From: Aphelocoma coerulescens
Taxonomy: Eukaryota; Chordata; Aves; Passeriformes; Corvidae
NCBI RefSeq assembly: GCF_041296385.1
Contig: NW_027184061.1
Location: 186,001-250,000 of the forward strand
Direction: 5' to 3'
DNA: 64,000 nucleotides
The position numbers were made by a program, and so were the translations under genes. The notes beneath the pieces were generated by a model. The model did no database searches, had not been told where the DNA came from, and saw nothing but the letters and a program-made list of their open reading frames with translations. Positions within the stretch are counted from its first letter, which is position 1. Every line of letters starts with the position of its first letter. Positions 41,641 to 60,989 of this stretch are shown piece after piece.

Positions 41641-41835
41641 AGTCAATTTTTAGTCCGAGGAGAAGTAGCAAAAATCTTTATTGCTTTGAGGCATTTTTGT
41701 GTATGTGTGTGCATGGCTGTTAGTGATGGCAGAATTTTGGAATGGGTTTTTCGATGTTCACCTGTAGGCTGCATTTTGCAAAACTGGAAGAGCATTAAAA
41801 CTGACCCTTTTCCTCATAAACAGTTAAAAAACATG

Positions 41836-41860
41836 AAAAAAAAAAAAAGGGAAAAAAAAG
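41836..41860 (+). repeat. Short A-rich tract, counterpart of (CTTTTT)n
   Basis: A12 GGG A8 tract at the place where the left arm has about 80 bases of CTTTTT repeats. Confidence 0.8.
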
Positions 41861-42752
41861 CCGCTTTTGGGGGCCACTTGTGAGTCACCTGATGGCTGCC
41901 CTGGAAGAGAAGCTTCCTTCCAGGCAGCCAGCAGAGGAGCTTTAGAAATGCAAATTATCTCTGCTGGGGGAAGTGTGCACAATGTCCCAGCTCTCCTTGC
42001 CTGCCAGAGGAATTGGGCTGATTCCCTCTGCCCCTCACCCCAAGCTCTGCCTCCCTGCACAGACGGAATTTGCATCGCTAAAGGCAGAGCCCACACTGAG
42101 CATCTCGGACTCTGCAACAGAAATCCCTGAAGCTGCAAAGGAAAACAGCAAACGGAGAATGTTGGGAGAACTTCACTCAAAAAAGCGGGGGGGAATCATC
42201 CCTCTCCCCACTCCAACATCTGCTGGCACTGTCTGTGTTATACAGGGTGGGTTTGACCACTGCGCTGCTTTTGCTGCCAGAAGTTCAGCGAAATCACTTG
42301 GGAATCCAAGGATGTGATGATTTAATCCGAGAAAAGCGGTCAATGGATGCATCCCTGGCATTTTTGGGAGCACCCAAAAATGGGGACAAGATGAACGGCC
42401 ACCAGAACAAATCCTACCACACCATGGAGCAGCCCCTGGGAACCCAAACAAATTCATACCAGGTGCCAGAGAACCCACAGATCATTTCCATGCATCATTA
42501 GATTACAAGCTGTCCTCCAAATCATAACCAAGCCCACAGCTCCAGCTCCTGACCTTCTCACCCACCAATCCACTCCCATGAGCAACGCCACATTTCACCC
42601 TGGGATGGCATCAGATCCTCTTTCAGCGGGAGGACCAGGAGGTATTGGAAAATTAAAGGACTCAAAGTGCTCTTGACAAAGTGATGGCCAAGGAAAAGTG
42701 GTGAAACAGAGAACAAAGGAAACAAAGACTTAACAGAGCCATGAATATCGGA
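41861..42752. other. No recognised gene
   Basis: Mirror of 17,007-17,902; no coding or RNA feature seen. Confidence 0.6.
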
Positions 42753-43045
42753 TGTTATACAAAGTGGGGGTGCACATTAAGGGGCACATGCAGCAGGCGC
42801 ATCGGGAAGTCTGTACCTTCCAAGGACCTCAGCCAGGGGGAAAAGGGACACGGAGATGCGGCCGGGGAAATCGGCATAAAAAGGAGGCTGCGTCCTCCAA
42901 CACTTGGACAGAGCCCACGGGAAATGCCCCGTGGCCTCTCCCTTGCTCCAGGAATAAAGTTCCTTTTACAGGACTCCTCCGGCTCCTCTGGGGACACAAA
43001 CCTCTGGCCACGGGAACTTTCCCGCACACTCCCGCCGACGGGGCA
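42753..43045 (+). mobile_element. Short LTR-like element beside CpG island (right)
   Basis: Starts TGTTATACAAAG, has CATAAAAAGG (42,875-42,884), AATAAA (42,953-42,958) and ends GACGGGGCA at the edge of the GC-rich module. A shortened relative of its first 90 bases lies at about 52,477-52,535 before another copy of the module. Confidence 0.55.
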
Positions 43046-43620
43046 GCCACCTCTGTCCTACCCACAGCAGCCGGGACGAGCCAGCGCTGCTCCGGCACCG
43101 GCTCCTGCCGAGGCAGCAGCGGCAAGGAGAGCGCGGGCAGCCGCTCCCGCAGCGCCCTCACGCCAGGGCGAACACGGCGCCCACACGGCACAACGAACCC
43201 GCCCCAGCCCCCTGCCGCCCCCTCCGCCCGCAGCCAGCGCCGAGCCCCGCCAGAACCGAGCGCGGCTCCCACCTGCGCTGGGGCCGCCTCCGAGCTCCGC
43301 CGCCGCCTCACCGGGCTCCGGCCGCCGCCGCCGCTCCCGGGCCCGCACAGACGCTCCGCCAATGGCGCCTCTGCTGCGCCACGGCCGCCCTGCCGGCGGC
43401 TCCGGGCCCGGGCTGCTCCCCGCTCCGACCAATCAGCGCGCCAGAACCACGACTGACGGCAGCACCGCCCAATCGCAGCGAGGGGCGGGCTCTGCACACG
43501 GCCCAGCCTCGCCCCGCGCTCCCAGCGCCCCCCGGGCTGCGTGAGGGGAAAGCCGCAGCTGAGGAACAGCCCTGGAACGGGCCCGGCCCGAGCCGCCATT
43601 CAGCTGAGAAGGGAAACAAA
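43046..43620. promoter_or_regulatory. CpG island with CCAAT boxes, right
   Basis: Mirror of 16,140-16,713. It lies 500-1,060 bases upstream of the right kinase ATG (44,107) and contains the third copy of the GC-rich module. Confidence 0.65.
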
Positions 43621-43901
43621 GCTCTCCGCTGCTCCCGGCCCGACTTGCCCAGCCCTGCGTGTTGGCTGCCTCCGGCTCCTTGGCAAGCCCTGCAGCCTCG
43701 CTACTCCCGCCCCTAATTCGGAGCATCAGTGCATGGCTTTGATTTCGTTGTTCAGGCTTGGCTATGGGCTGTCCTGGTCTGCTGCATTTTCTGGGTTCCT
43801 CTTGGATGCTTTGAGCAACAGGCTGTGCCCCGGGAGGATCCTTTGTGCTCCTTTGTGACAGAGGAGAACCTTCCAGGCGGTTCTTGCGGGAGCTGCTGCT
43901 G

Positions 43902-43909
43902 TGATGTCA
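43902..43909 (+). promoter_or_regulatory. CRE-like site TGATGTCA upstream of right kinase
   Basis: Located 198 bases before the kinase ATG, identical to the left copy (15,850-15,857). Confidence 0.45.
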
Positions 43910-44106
43910 CGGGAACGCTGCCGCGTCCTCGCCGTGTTCCCGTTGCTGTGGGCACGGAGCCCTCAGTGTCCAGAGCGGCTCTGGGCGCCCGCTGGTTGCC
44001 GGAGGATCCTCCTGCCCGAGGCATTCTCAGCAGCCAGCCCAGCCCCTGCCGGGTGTCCTTCTGTGCTTGCAGGGGTACAGTCTGCCACGTGTGCAGCACG
44101 GCCAAA

Positions 44107-51502
<7,396 letters not shown>

Positions 51503-51524
51503 AGCACCTGAGGACAGCTTTTCG

Positions 51525-51610
51525 TTATAGTAGTTAGGACAAGTGGTTAGTTACGGTAGTTAGCACTGCTAGTTAGTTATGGTGGTTAGGACAGCCTGGT
51601 AGTTATGGCA
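51525..51610 (+). repeat. Short repeat in kinase 3' UTR (right)
   Basis: GTAGTTAG/GTTAGTTA-type units, mirror of 8,145-8,232. Confidence 0.6.
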
Positions 51611-51618
51611 GTTTTTTG

Positions 51619-51624
51619 AATAAA
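51619..51624 (+). terminator. Polyadenylation signal of right PAK-like kinase
   Basis: AATAAA, 117 bases after the stop codon at 51,500-51,502. Confidence 0.75.
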
Positions 51625-51629
51625 AGCTC

Positions 51630-52519
51630 TGTTAAACCTCAAGTCCCTTGATGTGTCCCTTCCTTGTCCTCCCGTGGCTCAGCTGCCCGGAGCAATGCGA
51701 GGGGAGAGCGGGCCCAGCCTTGCCCAGAGCTGAGCCCCAGCAGAGCCCCGGCAGAGCCCAGAGCAGCCTCAGCATCGGCAGAGTCAGCCTGGAAGGAGGC
51801 GCCTGGAGCCTTCTCGACTGCAGCCGACTCTTGTTTACAAACCGCATGGTGTGGGAAATGCCACTGGTTCTGCAAGAGGGCAGAGGGGGCCCGGGGAAGG
51901 CCCAAAGGCAAGGGACAAAACCTGCCCAGTACTGGAGAAAAACCACGCCTTTTTCCCCTCCCACGTCAGCCAAAATATTGAATCCTAACCCAAGTCAAAC
52001 AGGGCAGGGGAGGAGCCCAGGCCCTTCCACCCTTGCAAACCAAAGCGTCCCTTGCACGGCTCTGAGCCCCGGTGGCCCCGCGGGCGTTGGTTTCTGTCGG
52101 GCTCGCTGCCGCCAGCCCAGGGCCAGCCCGGGACAGGGCGGGCGCTGGAGGCTGCGGGCGGGGAGATGCGATCCCGGGACACGCATTCGGTGGCACCTGC
52201 GAGCGCAAGCAGGGGAGGGGCTCCAGCAGTTACATGGGGGAAGGAATAAGGTGAATGTGACTTAAATAAACAAAGCCCGTGAATCTGCTTTAGATAGGGC
52301 CAGGGAGCTGTAGGTAGGAAGGAGTGAAAGAAACTATCACTTCCAGAAAATGTTACTGATTGCCATGAACTGCTGCTCAGCCAAGGCCATGTGAAATTCC
52401 TGAACTTAGAGAAGAAGAACAAAGTCTCAATGGAGTTATTAATATTGCTTTGTTCTACTAAAACAAACAGAACGGGTGTGTGCATATTGGAGGGCACATC
52501 GGGAAGTCTGAACCTTCCA
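51630..52519. other. No recognised gene
   Basis: Mirror of 7,231-8,130. GC-rich then AT-rich, without supported exons. Confidence 0.6.
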
Positions 52520-52805
52520 AGAAACAGTCCCAGGGACAGAGCAGCCACCTCTGTCCTACCCACAGCAGCCGGGACGAGCCAGCGCTGCTCCGGCACCGGC
52601 TCCTGCCGAGGCAGCAGCGGCAAGGAGAGCGCGGGCAGCCGCTCCCACAGCGCCCTCACGCCAGGGCGAACACGGCGCCCACACGGCACAACGAACCCGC
52701 CCCAGCCCCCTGCCGCCCCCTCCGCCCGCAGCCAGCGCCGAGCCCCGCCAGAACCGAGCGCGGCTCCCACCTGCGCTGGGGCCACCTCCGAGCTTCGCCG
52801 CCGCC
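52520..52805 (-). repeat. GC-rich module, copy 4 of 4
   Basis: Reverse complement of 6,945-7,230 and closely similar to 43,029-43,310. It is preceded by a shortened version of the LTR-like sequence found at 42,753. Confidence 0.7.
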
Positions 52806-52814
52806 TCAGCCGGT

Positions 52815-53084
52815 GTTCCCAGTCACCCCCAGTATGATCCCAGTCACTCCCAGCATCATCCCGGTCGCTTACAGTCACTCCCACTGTGTTTTCAGTCTGG
52901 TCCCAGTCACTCCCAATAAGATCCCAGTTGCCCGCAGCATGGTCCCAGTGGCTCCCAGTCACACCCAGGATGGTTGCTTTCACTCTCAGTAAAAGTCCAG
53001 TGTGGCTCCAGTCACTTCCAGTATGAACCCAGTCACTTCCTGTATGATTGTATTTGCCCCCACTGTGGTCCCAGTTGCTCCCAG
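52815..53084 (-). repeat. CCCAGT-type degenerate minisatellite (right)
   Basis: Units such as CACTCCCAGTATGATCCCAG, mirror of 6,666-6,945. Confidence 0.8.
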
Positions 53085-53943
53085 TGTCTTGGTTTGAAAG
53101 ACAGGTGTCTGCCAAGGAAGGCAGGAGTCTCTCCTGAAATGGAAGAAAAAAAAATTGCAATCCCCTTCCCTCTGAATTATTATAATTTTGAAATTACGGA
53201 GCTTTATAGGTAAACGTATGAGGAACAGGAATAACAGTTCTTTACTATTATGTATCTTTATGTGTATAACCAGTCAAACAAACAGCAATAACTATGGCAG
53301 TAACAGCAAACAATCACAAACCCAGTCCCAGCCTTCTCGGCTGTCAGGCCCTTTCCCCTCGGGTGCAGTTCCGCTCACAGCCGGCAGGGGTGCTGGCAGC
53401 TCCCGGTGAGTAGGGCAGGTGCGATGGTTCCCCCGCGGCTGCAGGGGGCGCTCCGGAGCGAGCTCAGGGAGCACGCGGCACTGTTGCCTGGGATCCCGGG
53501 AAGGGATGGAACAAAGATTTCAAAAACCCCCTGGGCAGCCAATCCCGGTGTCCAGCTGGACCCTCAGGAACAGCAGGCTGGAACAGCAGGGATTAGCACA
53601 AATCCCAGGTGTCAGATGAGATGTATTGAATTCCGGAGCTTTGGTGGGAGCCCCTGGGGTCTGGGCAGGCAGGGCGAGCGGGGCTACAGAGTAGCAAAGG
53701 CTCGAAGCAACGGCGGGGGCGGGCAGCCACAGCCTGGCTCCCAGCAGGGCAGGGAAGGTGGGCTTGGGATCCCAGGGTCTCTCCGGTAGAAGGAAAGCAG
53801 CTGAAGAAGCAGCCTCTTTCTCTCTACGTCCAAACGCCGGGAACTGACTGCCCACAAACTTAGGTGGAAGAGATGCACACCCCCTCCTATGGCCAGGTCC
53901 TTTGTTTTCCTTAAGTCCCCAGTAATTTGTCCCCCTGGCAACA
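53085..53943 (-). mobile_element. ERV-L 3' LTR (right)
   Basis: Mirror of 5,805-6,665. The terminal TGTCTTGG at 53,085 is the reverse complement of CCAAGACA. Confidence 0.75.
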
Positions 53944-54780
53944 TCTATGGGGAAAATTCCTTTAAGCGAAAAAGAAAATAGGAGGAGAACTCCTAAAACC
54001 CCATCATTATCCACCCCAAATTTTTCCATACTAACATGTTACATGAAACTGAACCCTTTTAACCATACACATACATGCATCACCCGAATTATATACGTAT
54101 ATACATGCTGACACTGATTCAAGTACAGAGCCATGGGTAGTTCACCCTAAACCAAGGTCCCCTTGAGGTATGCATCGGGTCTCTCCATCCTTTTGCATCA
54201 CCCACCAGGTGCAACCTGGTTCCTGAGCGAAGACAACCCTGCAGATGGGTTTCTCTTTGCTCGAGGCAGAACTAACCCGAACAGGTTTTCCAAGCATACC
54301 TCTCATGTGCACCACTGGAACCTTATCCCCGTCTGTTGTTTGTAGGCGTTTGGATTGGGCAGGGCCAGTTAACTAACCAACTGGCTCTTGCTAAATGCAC
54401 CTCCCAGTTTTTGAAAGTCCCCCCACCCAGTGCCTTCAAGGTGGTTTTCAACAATCCATTACATTGCTCAACCTTCCCAGCTGCTCGTGCCTGGTAAGGG
54501 ATGTGGTACACCCACTCAATGCCATGTTCTCTAGCCCAGGTGTTTATAAGGCTGTTCTTGAAATGAGTTCCATTATCAGACTCGATTCTCTCAGGGGTAC
54601 CATGCCTCCAAAGGACTTGATTTTCAAGGCCCAGGATGGTGTTCCGGGCAGTAGCATGAGGCACAGGGTAGGTCTCCAGCCATCCTGTGGTGGCTTCTAC
54701 CATTGTGAGCACATAGCGCTTGCCTTGGCAGGTTTGAGGCAGTGTGATGTAATCAATCTGCCAGGCCTCCCCATACTTGT

Positions 54781-55400
54781 TGTAGGATCTTGGGGGGGTT
54801 GGACGGTCGGGACGGACGGAGACGAGAGATCTCTGAAGTCAGATCCTGGAACACGCGGTTTATTGCAAAGGGCGTGGGTGCAGGGGCACTTCTTGGAGCT
54901 GCCAGCCGCAGCTCGGAGCAGGCCCAAGGTGAGAGCAGAGTACGTAAGCAAAAGAGAGAGAGAGAGAGAGAGAGAGTAAAAAGAGACCGACGTCCCCGTT
55001 ACAATACAATAAATCATCTTCTGTACTGAATATTGTAATTCTCACTAGCCAATCTAGTACAAGGTACAAATCCTATAGCATTTACATACAGCCTATAAGA
55101 GTTATTACATTACCATAGAGTGTCACATTTTAACTCCTAAAAACTACTCTTTGGACCCCTTCTGCTGAGCTAGTAAGGTCTGCTCTGACCCTTGGACCTG
55201 TCTGCAAGCAGAGGGTATTGTTCAATCAAGAGGGGATTACCTTCAGTCGGCCAGACCATTGTTTTCCAGTTGTTCAGTAACTAAGGCTTGGTATCTCAAA
55301 GGTGGCTTTCATTTCGATGTCGCTTATAGTTTTCATATTCCCAAAATCTTTTGTCAGGCAATCATATTTATAAGGCTTCCCTCTTTCATCTTCCCCAACA
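54781..55400 (-). mobile_element. Solo LTR (620 bp) nested in ERV-L integrase, right
   Basis: Same element as 4,324-4,943. Perfect 5-bp target duplication CTTGT on the plus strand (54,776-54,780 and 55,401-55,405). The simple (GA)n tract lies at about 54,953-54,976. Confidence 0.92.
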
Positions 55401-57521
55401 CTTGTATTTGGACCATCGCCCACCATATCACAGGGGCTTCACCTGCTTGGCCTGCTTGATCGCAGCACATGTCTCACAATCATGGATAACCTGGGAGATA
55501 CTGTCCATGGTTAGATCCACCCCTTGATCTCGTGCCCACTTATAGGTGGCATCTCTGCCCTGATGGCCTGAGGCATCATGGGCCCATTGAGCTAGGAACA
55601 ACTCTCCTTTATGTTGCCAATCCAAGTCTATCTGGGACACCTCTATTTTTGCAGCCTGATCTACCTGTTTGTTGTTATGATGTTCTTCGTTAGCCCGGCT
55701 CTTGAGGACGTGAGCATCTACATGACGGACTTTCACAGATAGCTTCTCTACCCGAGTGGCAATGCCTTTCCACTCCTCAGCAGCCCAGATTGGTTTTCCT
55801 CTGCGCTGTCAGTTTGCCTTCTTCCACCTTTCCAGCCAACCCCACAGAGCATTGGCTACCATCCATGAATCAGTGTAGAGGTAGAGCTTTGGCCACTTCT
55901 CTCTTTCAGCTATGTCAGGACCTAATTGGACAGCTTTGAATTCAGCAAATTGGCTCGATCCATCTTCTCCTTCAATAGCCTGTGCAACTTGTCATGTGGG
56001 GCTCCATACAGCGGCTTTCCATTTCCAGCCAGCGCCTACAATTTGGCAGGAACCCTCAGTGAAGAGGGCATATTGTCTTTCACTCTCTGGTAGCTCGTTA
56101 TATGGTGGGGCTTCTTGGGCACGTGTCACTTGTTCCTCTTCTTCTTCAGAAGATAACCCAAAAGTCTCACCTTCCGGCCAGTTTGTAATTATTTCCAAGA
56201 TCCCAGGGCGATTCGGGTTTCCAATTCAGATGCCCTGGATGATGAGGGCAATCCATTTGCTCCAAGTAGCGTCGGTGGCGTGATGTGTGGAAGGAACCTT
56301 TCCTTTGAACATCCACCCCAGCACTGGTAGTCAGGGTGCCAGGAGGAGTTGTGCCTCTGTGCCGATTACTTCTGAGGCAGCTTGGACTCCTTCATAAGCT
56401 GCCAAGATCTCTTTCTCTGTGGGAGTGTAGTTGGCTTCAGACCCTCTGTACCTTCAGCTCCAGAATCCCAGTGGTCAGCCCCAAGTCTCACCAGGTACCT
56501 TCTACCAGAGGCTCCAGGACAGACCATTGTTCCCGGCTGCAGAGTAGAGCACATTCTTCACCTCTGGTCCTGTCCTGACTGGGCCAAGGGCTACGGTGTG
56601 AGCAATTTCCTGCTTGATCTGGGCAAAGGCTTGCTGCTGTTCAGGGCCCCAGTGGAAATCGTTCTTCTTTCAGGAAACCAGGTAAAGAGGGCTCACGATC
56701 TGGCTGTACTCAGGAATGTGCATTCTCCAAAAGCCTATGGCACCTAGGAAAGCTTGTGTTTCCTTCTTGTTGGTTGGTGGAGACATTGCTGTGATCTTAT
56801 TGATGACCTCGGTGGGAATCTGACGTCGTCCATCTTGCCACTTTACGTCCCAGGAGCTGGATCTCTCGGGCAGGTCCCTTGACTTTGCTCTTCTTGATGG
56901 AGAAACCGCCTTCCAGGAGAATTTGGATGATTCTCTCTCCTTTCTCAAATACTTCCGATGCCGTGTTCCCCCACACAATGATGTCATCAATGTACTGCAG
57001 ATGTTCTGGGGCCTCACCCTCTTCCAGTGCAGCCTCGATCAGTCCATGGCAGATGGTGGGACTGTGCTTCCACCCCTGGGGCAGTCGGTTCCAGGTGTAC
57101 TGCACGCCCCTCCAGGTGAAGGCAAACTGAGGCCTTGCACTCTGCTGCCAGAGGAATGGAGAAAAAAGCATTGGCAATGTCAATAGTGGCGTACCACTTT
57201 GCTGCTTTGGATTCCAGCTCGTACTGGAGCTCCAACATGTCTGGCACAGCAGCGCTCAACAATAGAGTCACTTCATTCAAAGCACGATAGTCCACAGTCA
57301 ATCCCCATTCCCCGTCAGACTTGTGCACAGGCCAGATGGGGCTGTTGAAGGGTGAGTGGGTCTTGCTGACCACCCCTTGGCTCTCCAGCTCACGGATCAT
57401 CTTGTGGATGGGAATCACAGCATCTCGATTTGTCCGATACTGCCGGCGGTGCACTGTCGAGGTGGCAATTGGCACTCGTTGCTCTTCCACTTTCAGGAGC
57501 CCAACTGCAGAAGGATCCTCT

Positions 57522-57992
57522 CGATGCCATGAAGATTTTTGCCTTTTCTTTTATACCCCTGTTATACCTTTTTACAACTTCTGTGTTCCTAGTGCTTTTT
57601 CCCTACATTCTTGGACTTGTTTGTTAAGCTAAGAGACTAAACATTTTAGAAGCTTCGTAGCTAGAGATCAGTGTGCCCCAGACCCCCAGGTCCTCTCCAG
57701 AACACATTCTGTAAACCAAGATAGAACCATCCAGGGGAAGGTTCCTTGGGGAGGGGGGCTCACTTGAGCCTCTCATTGGGGAATCTTTGATAGATATGCT
57801 AATTAGTAAAACCTATAATGATATACCCAATGTGGGGGGAGAGAGACAGAGAGAGATTCAGCAGGGTGCATCTCGATGCATATGACCGGGATGTGTGCAC
57901 CTAAAGATCCTTAAAATAAATACCAAGGTAAAATCCCTTTTCCCCTTCTAACCGTGTATGACTCTTGATTTTAAGACCAGGAAAAGGCATCA
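57522..57992 (+). mobile_element. Solo LTR (471 bp) found only in the right arm
   Basis: Inserted in ERV-L pol between protease and RT. Ends are CGATGCC and GGCATCA, an inverted repeat of TGATGCC type with the first T changed. A 4-bp duplication CTCT flanks it (57,518-57,521 and 57,993-57,996). AATAAA lies at 57,915-57,920. The left arm has an uninterrupted sequence at about 2,210-2,222, so insertion followed the duplication. Confidence 0.88.
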
Positions 57993-58337
57993 CTCTGATA
58001 GTCCAGGAAGGGTGTTCAATTGCCTAATGCCCTCTGCCTCCACAGCAGCAATCCCAAATATCCACCTGAGTCCTTTCGGGTCTTTGTAATAGCCATTCAG
58101 AAGGAAGTCTATGCCCAGAATACACGGGGCCTCTGGGCCAGTCACAATCGGATGCTTTTGCCACTCTTTCCCAGTCAGGCTTAACGCGGCGTTTGGTGCT
58201 CGAAGCACGAGCTCTGGCGTGCCCCAGGTCAGAGACAGTCCAGCTGCGTTACTTCTGTGCGTCACAGAATCAACTTCAGGATCAGGAAAAGAGCTGCTTG
58301 CTGGGCTAGCTAGCTGGCTTCTCGGCAGAGGGAACAT

Positions 58338-58854
58338 GGCAGGAGCCGACGGGATCGGCTCACGTTAGCTCGGAAACAAAGGAAGAGAGAGGCTGTTCAG
58401 GTTTGACTTCTAACAGGTTTATTGTTAGCAGTTTCGCTACCCAAATGAGCTCGGAAGGCTGGAATCCCATGTGTTGGTATGTGATGGGATTGGTGGGATC
58501 GGCTACTGAGGCTTTTCCCTCAGTTTTATAGGGAATTTGAAAACCCCGGTGAAAGGGGAAAACAACCAGTGAGTTACAAGCCAGGGGGAGGACACAATGT
58601 CACAAGAACCACTGGGGGGGAAACCGAGAGGCGGGAGTTATAACAGAGCCAATGAACGACTGAGTAACCGAGAATTTTCCCGAACCGAGGGAGGTGGCTT
58701 GGACCCGGGCACCGCCCAGGGGGTGCAGCTTAGGCTTCTGAGCCGCCCATCGACCTCTGAGTCGGCCTCTTTGGGGAACTCGATCCAGGGGAGGGGCTGG
58801 GATTGATTGGCATTACACAGCCCCAGCCCTGCAGTGGGCTGGGTCACACCAACA
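58338..58854 (-). mobile_element. 3' LTR of a second retroviral element (reverse)
   Basis: On the minus strand a polypurine tract AAAGAAGGGGGAGA is followed by TGTTGGTGTGACCC at 58,854, the usual LTR start. AATAAA on the minus strand is at 58,423-58,418. The end is placed at ...CCTGCCA (58,338) but could not be checked by a target duplication. The short stretch 58,187-58,337 is unassigned. Confidence 0.7.
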
Positions 58855-59211
58855 TCTCCCCCTTCTTTATTACTTTGAAATGAGGGGAAAGGCTTAAGGG
58901 ATTTCAAACCCAAACACTTAACAATGGGAATGGCTAATAAAATTAACAACTCCATCAAGAAACTCCATACAATGTCCTTGATAATGGAAGGAATCTGCCT
59001 GCTGGAGCTCCCGGTGCAGAGGAGGAGCTGCAGCAGCAGGTGGGACAGCAGCAGGTAGGATGTCATCACGCTGTCAAGGGAGGTAACTTTAGGAACAGTA
59101 TAACACAAATAAAATTAATACAAATACAATTAACTTAAATAACAATGGCTCCCTTGGACTGCCCCTCTTTCAAAACAAAATGAGGGGTCATTTTGGGAAG
59201 GGAGACACATT
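58855..59211 (-). other. Retroviral 3' region, no intact gene
   Basis: Between integrase and the polypurine tract on the minus strand. A short hydrophobic frame (MELLILLAIPIVKCLGL) could be a remnant of an envelope transmembrane segment, but the region is too short for an envelope gene. Confidence 0.35.
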
Positions 59212-59844
59212 TTAAGGAGACTGGGAGGTGGAGGATTTGTTTTTCAGGCCTGGAGGACGAGTCTTTTTTCCAGGTGGCTTGGTTTTTCTTCTTTTCCAGG
59301 ATGTGGCAGCTTCTTTCCTTTGTTTGGCATCCACAGGTGGTCTCAAAAAGGGTTTGATCCACTTCCCAGGGATCCATCTTGGACCCTCTGGGGTGGAAAC
59401 ACACCCGTAGCCTCTACCCCGGGTGACTAGGGGGTACAGGCCACGTATTTGTAAAGTGTCAGGGTCTTTTATTAGGACCTCCGGTCTCTCAGTCAGTTTA
59501 TGTTTGGCAGAGTTTGTGAAGTGTCTCATGATGGGAGAATCAGGTTCCTCATAGGAACAGTTTAAAAAGTTAAAAGTGAACAACGCTTTGGACAGTCTTG
59601 TGATGGGGGCAGAGATCTCATTGCCACCTTTTTGTTGTTCTAGCAGTCTTTTTAGTGTCTGATGTTTCCTCTCTCCGATGGCTTGGCCTGTGGGCGAGTG
59701 AGGGATGCCAGTGATGTGATCCACACCCCACTCACTCATTGTAGATACAAAAGTGCTGCTAGCAAGGATTTTCTTGCTATTTTGTAAGTCCGTGAGAGAC
59801 TTTTCTCTCTCACAGAAGAGGTAGCAGGGTATGTAAACAACCAA
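59212..59844 (-). pseudogene. Alpha/beta-retrovirus-like integrase fragment
   Basis: A 210-codon frame matches the second half of a retroviral integrase: WGVDHITGIPHSPTGQAIGE with the catalytic Glu context GQAIGERKHQTLK, then the C-terminal domain (GRGYGCVSTPEGPRWIPGKW) and a basic tail. The usual Val before Glu is Gly. The first half of integrase and the rest of pol are missing at 59,845, where another LTR begins in the opposite direction. Confidence 0.75.
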
Positions 59845-59849
59845 GCAAC

Positions 59850-60113
59850 CTGCAACCTTGAAAAGTTTTGTTTATAGTATAGTAGAAAAATCTTTTGACA
59901 ATGGATGTTTTAGGATTTCAGCCAATCACCCCAAGGGGAGGCTGATCCTTTGTCCAATTAGACTATGAAGAAAAAAGTCTGTAAAAGAGTGTGTAAAATA
60001 ATTAAATAAATCAATCTTGCTGCACAATTCCTGCCTGCTGGATCTTCTCTCCTCCTCCTCCCTATGGCTGAGGGACACGGTGATACACCCTAGGGCCTAG
60101 GCCTGCGGTAATA
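59850..60113 (+). mobile_element. 5' LTR end with primer binding site
   Basis: AATAAA at 60,005-60,010 is followed by CT-rich U5 sequence ending GCGGTAATAT, then TTGGTGCATGCAAACGTG (60,115-60,132), a primer-binding-site-like sequence (TGG start). After about 50 bases of leader the retroviral sequence stops. The LTR start is uncertain (59,830-59,850). Confidence 0.6.
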
Positions 60114-60179
60114 TTTGGTGCATGCAAACGTGATCTGCACGCTGAGACGTGTCCTGCACGCTGGAAGCCAAGCCGAATT

Positions 60180-60989
60180 TCCTTAGAGGTATGCTTTTTC
60201 TAAAATCTCGTGTTTATTCTCTCTTTGCCCCCTCCAGCCCTTGTCCCCCTCCCGGAGGTTTGTGGGGCGCTGCTGTCCCTCAGCCCTTCCTGCCCCGGCA
60301 CCCGCGGCCGCTCCGGTGCCCTCAGGCCCCAGCTCGAAGCGAAACCACAAAACCCTCTGGAAAGGAAGCCGGTCTGGGGGAAAACCCTGCAGGGGGGATT
60401 GAATGCCACGGACAGCGATTGCTGAGAGTTGGAGATTCCAAACGCTCCAAGGGGCCCGAGGGAACAGCGCTGCGGCCTCGGGGCCTCCCTGGGGCACCGC
60501 AGGGACCCCTGAGCAGAGCGACTCTTCCCGCCCCCCAAAATCCGCAGCTTTGGGTCAGCTGAGGAAAAGAGCTGGAAAAAGGGTCTGGAAAGGGGCTGGA
60601 GCCCGAGGGGACCCCTCAGCCATGGCCTGGAGCAGCCGCAGGAAAATGCCCCGGAAACCAAGGAAATCGATGGAAGTAATGAGGAATTTTGGAACTCTTC
60701 CTGCTGCTGTTTCCAGAAGGTCCCGGCCGGGTCCTGCCGGGAGGAGCCGGGGGCAGGGAGGGGCCTCAGGGCTTAACTGGGGAGAAAAGTTGAATTGGGG
60801 CAAGGAAACTTTAATGGTGGGGAGAAAATGTGAACGGAGGGGATTTGAATGGGAGGGGATGATTTGAACTGGGCAGAGAAAATGAAGTGGGGGAGGAGCC
60901 CCCCAGCCCTCGGCTGTGCCCCGAAGGTGCTGCCAGCGGTTCCCATGCTCCCACCCCAGGAATGCCACGGGATAAAAACTCCACTCAAG
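60180..60989. other. No recognised gene
   Basis: GC-rich sequence, possibly intronic to the MHC class II gene whose last exons follow. No immunoglobulin-like exon was recognised. Confidence 0.5.

Larger units (their letters stand above)
54142..58186 (-). mobile_element. ERV-L pol remnant, right copy
   Basis: In minus-strand order: protease end (58,186-57,993), a 471-bp inserted LTR, RT (57,516-about 56,670, YIDD at 56,994-56,983), connection and RNase H (to 55,406), nested 620-bp LTR, integrase core (54,775-54,142). Gag and the protease active site are absent because the arm homology ends at 58,186. Frameshifts differ partly from the left copy, for example near 56,930 and 57,040. Confidence 0.88.
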
